Below the pieces are notes generated by a model. It ran no database searches, was not told the origin of the DNA, and was given only the letters and a program-made list of their open reading frames with translations. Shown in pieces: positions 53,701-59,125 of a stretch of 64,000 bases of DNA; position 1 is the stretch's first letter; every line of letters begins with the position of its first letter. The DNA comes from Nemopilema nomurai (lineage: Eukaryota; Cnidaria; Scyphozoa; Rhizostomeae; Rhizostomatidae): the NCBI GenBank assembly GCA_003864495.1, contig ML133471.1, positions 2,912,257 to 2,976,256 on the forward strand, in the 5' to 3' direction. The position numbers and the translations under genes are program-made.

Positions 53701-56700
53701 CAAATCCTGAACTCCCCTCCCATCTGACTTTTCTTTGCTCTAAATCAAGCATGCTGAGGGTGTTAAGACAAAACAGAAAAATGCTATGCGACTGTCAACC
53801 TAATACCTATTTTGCAACAGTCTCCTTTGACTTTTATTGGTTATACGAAGATCAGGTTGATTTATTTTGAAAAGTCTTTATTAGAAATTAACCAATTATA
53901 TAAAGAAAACAAAGTTACTACAAATGTTTGAAAATATAAATACTTTTAAAATGCAAGCAAAGTCTGTTGGATTATGAATAAAATATGACTGATGTTGAAC
54001 TTAAAACACAAGAAAGAAAGCAAAAACACTAGGACCAATAACTCACAAAATTTGATTGCATTTTTAAATTTCACCTCCCTATTTGCTATACTTTTTGCAT
54101 TTGACTGTTTTTTGCTTTCTATTCTGAGTAAGCTGTTCTTTCTAGGGGGGGGGGGGGGCAAGTAAAGAAAAATTGCATGTCTTGAAAAAAATCATTGAAC
54201 TGTTTCTTTTCAGAGCCATTTCACTGTGTCATAACAAAGCTTTAGGCTACACAGTGTTTATAGATTGATAAAAAAACAATGGTCATGGTCTTAATCTTGA
54301 CATTGGAATGTTAAAAACATGCAAAATATGCTTTATGGTTTTCCAATGCAAAATATGCTTTATGGTCTGCATCTAATTGGGTATCAGCTCAAGCATGTGT
54401 GAGAAGGGGTAATTTGTGTTATAGAAAACAGAAGCCACTCAGGTCTACATTGACATGCCTGTGACCAATGCATACATTAGTTATGCATTATTTTTCCATG
54501 CTTTAAATGTTAATGCTAATATCCTTGAGATTCTATACTTTGCAACACTTTTTATACAATGCAACACATTGAGACTGGATAATTTTGGGATGAATGAACC
54601 TTCAAGCTTTTTATATGATAAAGCTAGCCCTAATCACTGCATAATGCCAGTCTAAGTAAAAGTGGAAGGTTTCTTCTTCAAAGCATTAGTTTTCTTTAAC
54701 ACAAAAATTTGTTGCACACTGGCACAAATAATAGAACTGCATGATTTTATTTATTTTTCTTTTCAGTAGCTTTCTTATTAAAAGAGCGGTTTCTAAATAC
54801 TATGAGGAGATCGACAAAAAATGGGTATGAAAATTTAGCAAATTGAAGATAAAATACCATTGTTATGGGAAAAAGTGACAAGTAGCATGAGATGCACAAA
54901 GTGGAAATAAAAATAATGTTTAAGTAAGTTGTGTAAGATCTGTTTAGCTTCAGAAAGAACTGTTGCTAGTATCCTAGTCTTAATCAAAACAGTCATATCT
55001 ACTATCAACTTAGCAATAAAACTTATGAAAAGAAAATTGCATAAAAGATGGATGACCCAACCAATACATTGAACATTCAACCTCAAAAACTAGACATTTT
55101 GTGGTCAGGATAAATAGGCCTCTATGTAATCAATATATTGTAGACAGCATTGGATATAGACTAATTAATATTTCAATAATCAATAAGCACTTTGTGGATA
55201 TCAAGTTGTGGATATACAACAGTACTCTTAACAAGCTTTGGGACTAATATTCTTCCACTTTGCCTTAATAAAAAAACAAATGCTGCTACTGTAGACATTG
55301 ATTTTTTATATCTGAAAACACTACAATTCTTTCACTACAATTTATAACTGAAAGTTGCCAATTGTATGATGTTGTACCAACATGGGATGGTACAGTGGGA
55401 TAGGCTGATCCATATTTGGTCATTTACCAAATCAATAAACAGGTTTTGATCACACAGTAAGAGATCAAACAGCATGGTGACCAAGACCTGTCTGATCTCA
55501 GCTGGATCCATGTCAAAATCAAGAGTTTCACTGACTCTTTATCCTCTAAGCACTTAGGCATCAAGCTGAGAGGATGTGCATGTTTTCCTTCACAAACTGT
55601 TAGAAACAGCAAATGAGCCCAAGCTGAAAGTGCAGATCCCACTGACAATGCATGTTACTCCCCAAATAGTCAGCCCTACTGCAGCAGTTAGTGTAGTGTG
55701 AAGCTTGGTCAGCTAGAAACCCCTTGCAAATTTAGGATATGCAGACATGGCTCTTGCATTGGTTGATAATGCTAAGGTTATCAACTTTAAGTCATAATCT
55801 TACCAGAATAAATGGATAAGACTAAACATCATACCATAAATCACTAAGTAGAACCTCTTATCTTCCACAAAGACAATGAGAATGGTAGGAATGAAACAAA
55901 CAATATCAGTCAAACAAACATTTTGTTGACTGAGAAGGACATACCTTTGGTAATCCAATTTTTTCCATTGCCCTTAGAAGATAGTTGATATTGTCAGTAT
56001 GTTTGAAATGCAGCCCTTTCTCCTACAAGTGAATTATTTTTGAAAGCCTCAAAATGCATTATGCAAGGATCAGTGTATGATTGTTTGCAGCACCCTCAAA
56101 GACTATGCTGCAGGTTAAATTATGAATTTTGGGCATAACACACAACTGTTAAAGGAATTTACAGATTGAAATAAAATCTATCCTGCATTGAATTTCATAG
56201 TATCACATGTTAACAGCAAATTGTGACTCAATGCAATCTTCATAGATCTGGTGATCAAATCATTTTACTCAAGTGTAAATGTAACATGATTTTCACTGAC
56301 AATGTTTTGATAACAACATTTAAGCTTCCTTGGAACCTACAATGAATTAACTAGCCCAGCTGATTGCAAAAAATCTGGCATGTCATTTATCAAAGATCAT
56401 TATCAATACAAATGTCACTCTAGTGCATAAACAAAAGATAATGATGTTTAATGTCCATTCCAGACAAATTTGGTACCCTTCAACTGTTCGCACCTTTCTA
56501 TTCGACCCCGCCTAAACTAACGCGCTGGCCAAATAGCAACAAACCACAATGGCCAAAAATTTCCCAAGTTTTGAAAGCAGTTATTCAAAATGGCTAACCT
56601 CAAACCGCTTCAAATCTTTGTCGTAAATTTTTCTTATTGGTACAACTTTTGGGGCAAAGAAATGTGCAAGCTTTGCAAGTGTGACGCCATTTGTGAAACT

Positions 56701-59125
56701 TTCTTCGAGCTCAGTTGTCGTGGGCAATTCTTCTTTCAAACAGGCCTCCAACCATCTGTAATTAAAATTCTCAATAAAGGCCAACCTATTATTTATGTTG
56801 AAATGCAAAACTTTAACTTCAGCAAGTTCGTGAGGGATAATAATTAGGGCCCAAATAGTTCATACCAAGTTTGATCGCAATATGGGTGCAAGGCAAGGAG
56901 GTAAAGGTAACGTAAGTCTAAGGTCACTGGGCATAACGTGGGAAATCAATAAACATGGATGGGTGTTTGTGGGAATTTGAAAGACTCTAATTATTCATTT
57001 GAGGGATTAGCTAGCCAAGACAAAAGAAGTCAGATAAATAAATGCTGTGCCAGACTTTGAGAGTTTTCTTAACGGTTACTATATGGGAAAGATAGCAGCG
57101 GATTAGAAAAAGTCTTGCAGAGTTATCATGTTTTCTGTCTAGTTAAAATGAATGGATAGAACACCTCCAAACCCAATGATTTTGCAGTTTAAGTGCAACA
57201 TCAAATTAACTTACACCACATTTGAAGCATTGTTAAATAAAACGAGTTGTCCCTAGCGAGAATAAATCGAAGAGATAGTGAGTATTTTGACTCACAGTTT
57301 TGCTTCCTCTAAATGGCAAAGGTACTCGTATGCAACTTGCTCCTTCCTTCTCTCGTCCATCTCCTCCCCTGAAAGTCGCTCCCATGTTTCAGTTTCTGAA
57401 AGAAAGATCAGTGATTGCTGTGCATTCAAACATGAGAGATGAACAACACCAGAGGGAATATAAATCACTGATTCATTCAATGTCTGGATATACAACAGGA
57501 ATGGGCCTATGGGCTACACTCACCTCCAACATTATGTTTCGGATGAGCCTGGCTTGAACTCATCATTCATTCGGTAGTGATACAATCCCAAATTACAATA
57601 GGACTGAACAATTCTGATATCGCAAAGTAACAGTTTATCGAAATCCCGGTCCTTATGCGATCATATTCGCCGGACAATCGCCCAACCTCTTTCACTGCAA
57701 CTTGTCGACCCGTAAATGGCGCCCGAGCAACAACCTTAGGTTTGGTACACGCCTGCGATGACGTAATTCGTATCTCTTTCCAGAGACAACCATTAACATT
57801 TCCTAGCAATTTTTATTGATCGTTATACTTTGAGAAATTGCTTTCAATGAAAAACGAATGATCAGAAGCACAGTGGTTCTAATTTCCATAATATTTCGCA
57901 ATTAATGTCGCTTAATTATATGTAAAAGCTCTTGGGCCATGTGTTTTGAATGCAATTCTAGGCTGCAATAGTAGGTAGGGCTCTTTCTTCCAATGCATTA
58001 TTTCATTAAATCCTATTTTTCAAAAAGGTATACCGGGTCGGTATCCTTCAGGAATTTTCAAAAAAAATTGATAGGTTAAAGAATGGATAATGGTTAATCC
58101 GCAAAGCCTTCGTTTGCATTTGCATGTTTGTTTTTGCTCATTAAGTTGTAAACACAATGTACAAGGGATCGAGCGCCTATTGTCATTTTGGACTGACGTG
58201 TCGACAAATGAAGAAGCTGTCATGGCAGGTCGATAAGCAAATATTCCTTTTACTCAAGGCCAAAACATCTCAACTGGCGAGTCGACTTTATTATGATAAT
58301 ACTGGTCGTCAACGCGCATTCAAATGATACAAATCTTCTTTAGCGTTTTGAAAACTCTTGCTAGGAATAGGTACCTCAATAGTAAGAGAAAAAGCATCAA
58401 CTTAAAATGCTTTTTTCAACAAAGTATCTTTGAGGCAAACCAAGTAGCATGCACCAAAACATTTGTAAGTGCACATCTCGATCAAAAGTTCTAAATTGTG
58501 CGAAAAAAATTGATAATTCCATCACTTTGTGTTACGACATGCACGTTTTTGTCGAGTGATAAAAGCAACCGGTGAATTATTTGTTTTTAGCTTAACATAA
58601 TCTCTCTGAAGGGCTGGGATTCTCCTTCGGGACCTAACGGCAGCCTGTAGCAGCCAGTCGGGAAAGCTTCTTTGTTTGCAACTGAACAAAGTCCTAATAG
58701 CGCGGAATCCCAAAGGCATAAAACTAAAAAAAACACGTCACTTGCTTTGCTAGATACCAGGAACAAAACGTGTTTCAGCTAAAAGTCTGGAAAGGCTGTG
58801 GGAACTCTCAAGTAAATTCAGTCGAGCTTTATACCAGCAAAAGAAAACCAAATTTGAGCTTCAAGCTACACCTTTATACACAGCTCGCGCGCTGGCATGG
58901 GATATAACCTACTTGGCAAAAAGGCCACCATTGGTATCATCTGTCAAGTTATCTACTGTCATTTTCGATTATCCTAATGATTCCTATTTCATGTCCCAAC
59001 GCTGACAGTGAGCTCGAACGTTTTCAGTGGATGCTGAACCTTAGACAAATTTGAAATAAACAAAACAGTACTTCTCTTGCAGCGGCCAAAAACTCACCAG
59101 CTACTTTGTTCTTGTTTTCCGCCAT
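14668..59125 (-). CDS. iqgap: IQGAP family scaffold protein, 41 coding exons
   Basis: Complete IQGAP1-like gene, about 1647 aa (human IQGAP1 has 1657). IQGAPs are cytoplasmic scaffolds that bind F-actin, calmodulin and GTP-loaded Cdc42/Rac. Domains in order: CH (about 43-165, exons 2-6); six IQGAP repeats (about 200-670, exons 8-19); WW (about 675-715, exon 20); four IQ motifs (about 745-850, exons 21-24); GAP-related domain (about 960-1260, exons 28-31) with YYRYMNPAIVAPDAFDI; RasGAP C-terminal domain (about 1370-1647) ending VNKKFYGK. All introns are GT-AG except intron 9 (GC-AG), and splice phase matches at every junction. Two single-base indels break the frame (about 31016 and 14767; see findings). 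Intron 16 spans 14.9 kb and holds two other genes. Without expression data I cannot exclude that the indels are real, but 41 conserved exons argue for a functional gene with assembly errors. Confidence 0.95.
14783..16607 (-). other. IQGAP intron 40
   Basis: 1.8 kb. Contains the 16-bp CpG-rich minisatellite at 15046 and otherwise unassigned sequence; the plus-strand frame 15251-15481 is not recognisable. Confidence 0.7.
15046..15218. repeat. 16-bp CpG-rich minisatellite, about 11 copies
   Basis: Unit GAAAGCGTCACGTCCC, nearly perfect copies. Each unit carries CGTCACG, so the array holds about eleven CRE-type half-sites (CGTCA). The unit is not a multiple of three; three units make a 16-residue period in the plus-strand frame 14844-15254, which I take as a by-product. 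Confidence 0.95.
16608..16716 (-). CDS. iqgap: IQGAP exon 40
   Basis: 109 nt, phase 2 to 0. Encodes FKNVLFEITAGEEIGLFEVS and AKFMGVSMEKVELVFQ. Confidence 0.95.
16717..19946 (-). other. IQGAP intron 39
   Basis: 3.2 kb without recognisable coding sequence. Overlapping plus-strand frames at 18306-18624 lie in a GC-richer patch and match nothing I know. Confidence 0.6.
19947..20078 (-). CDS. iqgap: IQGAP exon 39
   Basis: 132 nt, phase 2 to 2. Encodes a lysine-rich stretch, then GSIKYSGQKLYEKGVILEIE. Confidence 0.95.
20256..20322. repeat. 13-bp AT-rich minisatellite, about 5 copies
   Basis: Unit AAATTTACTGATT, in IQGAP intron 38, ending about 80 bp from exon 38. Confidence 0.9.
20405..20565 (-). 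CDS. iqgap: IQGAP exon 38
   Basis: 161 nt, phase 0 to 2. Encodes DIRNQRRYRQRRKQELKKLK and YYNQYIKVCLDNLAK. Confidence 0.95.
20566..22099 (-). other. IQGAP intron 37
   Basis: 1.5 kb. Short open frames on both strands, none recognised. No mobile-element ends seen. Confidence 0.6.
22100..22214 (-). CDS. iqgap: IQGAP exon 37
   Basis: 115 nt, phase 2 to 0. Encodes LPLEDIKKKIWRNLKLLEAQ and DYQDIINAIAK. Confidence 0.94.
22250..22365. repeat. TAACA / AACGT pentamer microsatellite
   Basis: About 110 bp of ATAAC and GTAAC pentamers with a block of ATGAC pentamers, filling much of IQGAP intron 36 (22215-22482). Confidence 0.92.
22483..22580 (-). CDS. iqgap: IQGAP exon 36
   Basis: 98 nt, phase 0 to 2. 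Encodes EAEHQRIIRQREDIDKTKQA and SIRRSASV. Confidence 0.93.
22685..22772 (-). CDS. iqgap: IQGAP exon 35 (start of RasGAP C-terminal domain)
   Basis: 88 nt, phase 2 to 0. Encodes TKKLIVEVMRVQHAETLVQI. Separated from exon 34 by an intron carrying the hAT element. Confidence 0.93.
22873..22880. repeat. Left target site duplication of the hAT element
   Basis: GATGCTAC, identical to 24188-24195. Confidence 0.9.
22881..24187. mobile_element. hAT-superfamily non-autonomous DNA transposon, 1307 bp
   Basis: Starts CAGTGGCGAAGCTAA and ends with its exact reverse complement (15-bp terminal inverted repeats). It is flanked by the 8-bp direct repeat GATGCTAC at 22873-22880 and 24188-24195. An 8-bp duplication with CAGNGGCG-like termini is characteristic of hAT elements. 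About eight copies of GCAGGACC or its complement GGTCCTGC lie toward the ends, like the subterminal repeats hAT transposases bind. No open frame resembles a transposase. It occupies most of IQGAP intron 34. Confidence 0.92.
24188..24195. repeat. Right target site duplication of the hAT element
   Basis: GATGCTAC, identical to the copy left of the element. Confidence 0.9.
24410..24548 (-). CDS. iqgap: IQGAP exon 34
   Basis: 139 nt, phase 1 to 2. Encodes ARMSKTEISLTLTNKFEVPD and KALFV. The GTATTA donor was chosen because it joins in phase to TKKLIVEV. Confidence 0.92.
24875..24977 (-). CDS. iqgap: IQGAP exon 33
   Basis: 103 nt, phase 0 to 1. Encodes LAPEEDDPLRDILADIGEVP. Confidence 0.95.
25174..25306 (-). 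CDS. iqgap: IQGAP exon 32
   Basis: 133 nt, phase 2 to 0. Encodes FFRATSQVEDAEAHFGIDQY, then LAKPVVYITVQEIIDTHQ. Confidence 0.95.
25409..25641 (-). CDS. iqgap: IQGAP exon 31 (GAP-related domain core)
   Basis: 233 nt, phase 0 to 2. Encodes YYRYMNPAIVAPDAFDIVD and RRNLGSIAKVLQYAASNKMF, the best conserved part of the family. Confidence 0.97.
25837..26212 (-). CDS. iqgap: IQGAP exon 30 (GAP-related domain)
   Basis: 376 nt, the largest exon, phase 2 to 0. Encodes DILQPLVKEIIDDKSLSIHT, WVNQMETETG, DLIPYGMKYVA and AGEDDILK. Confidence 0.96.
26630..26790. repeat. 23-bp minisatellite next to the exon 29 donor
   Basis: About four exact 23-bp units (each containing GAAGACGGCCTACAAAATTA) flanked by degenerate copies with GAAGATGGCC. 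The last degenerate copy reaches to within a few bases of the exon 29 donor GT at 26791-26792. Confidence 0.92.
26793..26867 (-). CDS. iqgap: IQGAP exon 29 (GAP-related domain)
   Basis: 75 nt, phase 2 to 2. Encodes SKVDQIVEIITGNPTVIKMV. The 23-bp minisatellite begins a few bases after its donor. Confidence 0.95.
27089..27282 (-). CDS. iqgap: IQGAP exon 28 (GAP-related domain)
   Basis: 194 nt, phase 0 to 2. Encodes GYQHLFYLLQTNPSYLAKLI, then FMESVILTLYNYASNSRED. Confidence 0.96.
27626..27739 (-). CDS. iqgap: IQGAP exon 27
   Basis: 114 nt, phase 0. Encodes a lysine-rich linker and SLSKEKREMLE. Confidence 0.93.
28032..28153 (-). CDS. iqgap: IQGAP exon 26
   Basis: 122 nt, phase 1 to 0. Encodes LAKIENDLNTMDIKIGLLVK, a highly conserved IQGAP stretch, then NRITLQ. 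Confidence 0.96.
28577..28663 (-). CDS. iqgap: IQGAP exon 25
   Basis: 87 nt, phase 1 to 1. Encodes ALKDPPARTVRKFLHLLEND. Confidence 0.93.
28923..28992 (-). CDS. iqgap: IQGAP exon 24 (IQ motif 4)
   Basis: 70 nt, phase 0 to 1. Encodes IKEIVRIQAFLRANMAHHDY. Confidence 0.94.
29388..29459 (-). CDS. iqgap: IQGAP exon 23 (IQ motif 3)
   Basis: 72 nt, phase 0. Encodes IQSVARMYLARRKYLSRLQ and FFKDH. Confidence 0.95.
29881..29964 (-). CDS. iqgap: IQGAP exon 22 (IQ motif 2)
   Basis: 84 nt, phase 0. Encodes AAWKGHNQRKKYIQRR to NAILK. The KIQ of this IQ motif sits at the end of exon 21. Confidence 0.93.
29965..30884 (-). other. IQGAP intron 21
   Basis: 0.9 kb, AT-rich, no recognisable feature. Confidence 0.6.
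30885..31054 (-). CDS. iqgap: IQGAP exon 21 (IQ motif 1), contains a 1-nt frame break
   Basis: 170 nt where 171 are needed. The first part reads AIVSQLTTDHDR in phase 0. From about 31016 the conserved frame (RLLAANEPSVV, KIQAHWKGHQARKAF) is shifted by one base. The shifted frame alone has a TAG at 31020-31022. Either one base is missing or splicing uses the internal AG ending at about 31020. Confidence 0.9.
31055..31700 (-). other. IQGAP intron 20
   Basis: 0.65 kb; nothing recognised. The plus-strand frame 31249-31467 is unassigned. Confidence 0.6.
31701..31837 (-). CDS. iqgap: IQGAP exon 20 (WW domain)
   Basis: 137 nt, phase 1 to 0. Encodes WTEHKLPQMYTYYHNF, the second tryptophan in SCWTTPADY, and HLNREEIQ. 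Confidence 0.94.
32227..32394 (-). CDS. iqgap: IQGAP exon 19 (IQGAP repeat 6)
   Basis: 168 nt, phase 1 to 1. Encodes VVTINETIDKGDSADLLLAL, then PECAQQYRDGLKKAK. Confidence 0.94.
32966..33056 (-). CDS. iqgap: IQGAP exon 18
   Basis: 91 nt, phase 0 to 1. Encodes RLNEAGVELWHEEIQQCID, matching the LWLDEIQ region of vertebrate IQGAP. Confidence 0.93.
33463..33626 (-). CDS. iqgap: IQGAP exon 17 (IQGAP repeat 5)
   Basis: 164 nt, phase 1 to 0. Encodes LASLSKINEAVENGDPAV to LRQAKMEKAA. It joins in phase to exon 16 across 14.9 kb. Confidence 0.94.
33640..34280 (-). mobile_element. 5'-truncated LINE (non-LTR retrotransposon) 3' end
   Basis: The minus-strand open frame 33779-34363 ends with the C-terminal part of a LINE reverse transcriptase: LDYCPLIWMFHDRATNSRIN, then HERALRIVYRD, then KFCKTFIANLEYI before the stop. 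About 120 bp after the stop come AATAAA and a TTATTATT-rich tail, typical of these elements. The catalytic RT core is absent. Similarity starts near 34280, so the 5' boundary is approximate. Confidence 0.85.
34281..36625. other. Intron 16 spacer between LINE and first nested gene
   Basis: No recognised coding sequence. A CpG-richer patch at about 34690-34860 contains TCTCGCGA, a motif known from CpG promoters. Short direct repeats lie at 35170-35240 and 35580-35620. Confidence 0.5.
35170..35240. repeat. 15-bp tandem repeat, about 4 copies
   Basis: Unit AGAACAACTGGCAGA with minor variants. Confidence 0.85.
36626..36916 (-). CDS. LRRC74-like A exon 2 (EF-hand exon)
   Basis: 291 nt from DLVSRILDYIEFRGIR to the TAG stop after FKWDH. 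Exactly the length of exon 2 of paralogue B. Confidence 0.88.
   Translation of the reverse strand, partial: DLVSRILDYIEFRGIRMMDFFRRMDKSGKMMITKEEFRKGLQTAEIPMSGSQLNRLFSLLDVNASGFARYRDFAKVLRPDFHGQFAKQRSNFKWDH
36626..38317 (-). CDS. LRRC74-like leucine-rich repeat / EF-hand protein A, nested in IQGAP intron 16
   Basis: Join of 37148-38317 and 36626-36916; 486 aa. The ATG at 38317 is the first real start in the frame. Residues about 95-330 hold ribonuclease-inhibitor-type leucine-rich repeats (LLNISDNGIGTEG, VIDLSMNSIGKKG, VLDLSTNDISSEG, YLNLSSNFIRRTG, SVNLSFNGLD). An acidic, serine-rich N-terminus precedes them and a basic KGHRKRKKEQK joins to exon 2. Exon 2 encodes a DFF(R)RMD-type C-terminal module with two degenerate EF-hand loops (DKSGKMMITKEE and DVNASGFARYRD). 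Domain order and the NDEIDISHYNVGPKG region fit LRRC74, whose function is poorly known. Same strand as its host gene, and the tandem paralogue lies 2.65 kb upstream of it. Confidence 0.85.
37148..38317 (-). CDS. LRRC74-like A exon 1 (LRR exon)
   Basis: The entire repeat region sits in one exon; donor AAG|GTATGT, phase 0. Confidence 0.87.
38318..40968. other. Spacer between the two nested genes
   Basis: 2.65 kb without recognised coding sequence; should hold the promoter of gene A and the 3' UTR of gene B. Confidence 0.5.
40950..40956 (-). terminator. Candidate polyadenylation signal of LRRC74-like B
   Basis: AATAAA on the minus strand about 12 nt after the stop codon. The short 3' UTR this implies is plausible but unproven. 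Confidence 0.4.
40969..41259 (-). CDS. LRRC74-like B exon 2 (EF-hand exon)
   Basis: 291 nt, acceptor TTTTTGCAG, from DLISRILDHIELRGIRVV to the stop after YQWNH. Confidence 0.9.
   Translation of the reverse strand, partial: DLISRILDHIELRGIRVVDFFRAMDKTSRLMITKAELIKGLQTAGIPMRRSQVDHLFELFDVDGDGFAQYKEFVEIIKKRTHEEFAVTRSNYQWNH
40969..43068 (-). CDS. LRRC74-like leucine-rich repeat / EF-hand protein B, nested in IQGAP intron 16
   Basis: Join of 41845-43068 and 40969-41259; 504 aa, starting at a real ATG. Acidic N-terminus, then repeats (MLSIHDNGIGMEG, VLDLSMNFIKGDG, TLDLSSNEIGDDG, SLNLSCNHIRSKG, TLDLSGNGFADFG, DLDVSQNRITAEG), a basic KGKDHRRRGKEQK and a second exon. That exon encodes DFFRAMD and two EF-hand-like loops. 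The second, DVDGDGFAQYKE, keeps acidic residues at loop positions 1, 3, 5 and 12 and glycine at 6, so it may bind calcium, unlike its counterpart in A. Clearly a tandem duplicate of A (same intron position and phase, same exon 2 length). Family as for A: LRRC74; function unknown. Confidence 0.87.
41845..43068 (-). CDS. LRRC74-like B exon 1 (LRR exon)
   Basis: 1224 nt, phase 0 donor AAG|GTGGGT. The frame stays open 27 nt past the donor, but that tail (VGLVLTPC) is intronic. Confidence 0.88.
43783..43818 (+). other. G-tract cluster with G-quadruplex potential
   Basis: Four or more runs of at least three G within 36 bp on the plus strand (the template strand of the nested genes), about 720 bp upstream of the LRRC74-like B start. 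Confidence 0.6.
44275..44370 (-). promoter_or_regulatory. CpG-rich patch, possible promoter of the nested LRRC74-like genes
   Basis: About 95 bp with many CpGs and C-rich tracts in otherwise AT-rich DNA, 1.2 kb upstream of the gene B start. No initiator or exon could be fixed, so this rests only on composition and position. Confidence 0.25.
48192..48232. repeat. 12-bp GC-rich tandem repeat, 3 copies
   Basis: Unit GCGCGGGCTGAT in intron 16, close to exon 16. Confidence 0.85.
48551..48641 (-). CDS. iqgap: IQGAP exon 16
   Basis: 91 nt, phase 0 to 1. Encodes ELGVQHEDLNQIEVQALVEY. Its acceptor is directly preceded by the 19-bp minisatellite at 48652. Confidence 0.94.
48652..48825. repeat. 19-bp minisatellite at the exon 16 acceptor, 9 copies
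   Basis: Unit GACAGAAGAGATTCAAGGG, exactly 19-bp period from 48652 to 48822, with a later subtype reading CAAAGGG. On the gene strand the unit is pyrimidine-rich, and the first copy starts about 10 bp from the exon 16 boundary (48641), so it forms the polypyrimidine tract. Confidence 0.95.
49037..49200 (-). CDS. iqgap: IQGAP exon 15 (IQGAP repeat 4)
   Basis: 164 nt, phase 1 to 0. Encodes LTAVASINNAVDVADSVLL to AVKNEKRE. Confidence 0.94.
49668..49704 (-). CDS. iqgap: IQGAP exon 14, 37-nt small exon
   Basis: Encodes DLTHDDLTLLLK. Phase 0 to 1, canonical splice sites. Same phase class as the 91-nt exons but 54 nt (18 codons) shorter. Confidence 0.9.
49933..50096 (-). CDS. iqgap: IQGAP exon 13 (IQGAP repeat 3)
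   Basis: 164 nt, phase 1 to 0. Encodes VGGINKMLDEGTAEEVM to LKRARLDKGQ. Confidence 0.93.
50506..50596 (-). CDS. iqgap: IQGAP exon 12
   Basis: 91 nt, phase 0 to 1. Encodes KEDNPNALLQLREIQSVI, the spacer between repeats 2 and 3. Confidence 0.9.
50930..51093 (-). CDS. iqgap: IQGAP exon 11 (IQGAP repeat 2)
   Basis: 164 nt, phase 1 to 0. Encodes VAVYAINAAVDAGD through WYMQRLKDEKAAKAQ. Confidence 0.94.
51604..51685 (-). CDS. iqgap: IQGAP exon 10
   Basis: 82 nt. Encodes NRPEEELDLYDKLLTQAEI and HVNTVN. Donor A|GTATGT, phase 0 to 1. Confidence 0.93.
51965..52143 (-). CDS. iqgap: IQGAP exon 9 (IQGAP repeat 1)
   Basis: 179 nt. Encodes HAAIVAINETIDKNDPEELF, the first repeat. The donor AAG|GCAAGT is a non-canonical GC donor, required for correct phase and supported by homology. 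Confidence 0.93.
52429..52450 (-). CDS. iqgap: IQGAP exon 8, 22-nt microexon
   Basis: Encodes LSENDAA plus one base. Canonical acceptor TTTTTCAG and donor GTAAGT; phases 0 and 1 fit both neighbours. Confidence 0.88.
52741..52832 (-). CDS. iqgap: IQGAP exon 7
   Basis: 92 nt. Encodes QEEINAMKQALDKYG and MPAFGKIGGLLAGE, the linker after the CH domain. Phase 1 to 0. Confidence 0.94.
52940..53007 (-). CDS. iqgap: IQGAP exon 6 (end of CH domain)
   Basis: 68 nt. Encodes SLYLYKLGLAPQIQDLYGK. Donor ACAC|GTAAGC, phase 2 to 1. Confidence 0.95.
53313..53389 (-). CDS. iqgap: IQGAP exon 5 (CH domain)
   Basis: 77 nt. Encodes VFYPETTDIYDMKNMPR and AIYCIHAL. Phase 0 to 2. Confidence 0.95.
53390..55944 (-). 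other. IQGAP intron 4
   Basis: 2.55 kb, very AT-rich. Contains a run of 14 G at 54145-54158 and a 27-bp duplication around 54315-54368. No coding sequence recognised. Confidence 0.6.
55945..56022 (-). CDS. iqgap: IQGAP exon 4 (CH domain)
   Basis: 78 nt, 26 codons, including GLHFKHTDN and KIGLPK. Too short to appear as a long open frame; found by homology and splice sites. Confidence 0.95.
56023..57295 (-). other. IQGAP introns 3 and 2
   Basis: Two introns of about 0.58 and 0.54 kb around exon 3; no other feature recognised. Confidence 0.6.
56599..56755 (-). CDS. iqgap: IQGAP exon 3 (CH domain)
   Basis: 157 nt. Encodes WLEACLKEELPTTTELEE, then NGVTLAKLAHFFAPKVV, the start of the actin-binding CH domain. 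Phase 2 to 0. Confidence 0.95.
57296..57395 (-). CDS. iqgap: IQGAP exon 2
   Basis: 100 nt. Encodes LSGEEMDERR and VAYEYLCHLEEAK, the IQGAP N-terminal signature just before the CH domain. Phase 1 to 2. Confidence 0.93.
57396..59097 (-). other. IQGAP intron 1
   Basis: 1.7 kb, no recognised feature. Relatively high AT, with short unassigned frames only. Confidence 0.6.
59098..59125 (-). CDS. iqgap: IQGAP exon 1 (start)
   Basis: 28 coding nt encoding MAENKNKVA, donor G|GTGAGT, phase 1. Chosen because it joins in phase to exon 2 (A-E-T-E-T-W). The ATG lies in AAAATGGCGG, a YY1-like context. Confidence 0.75.
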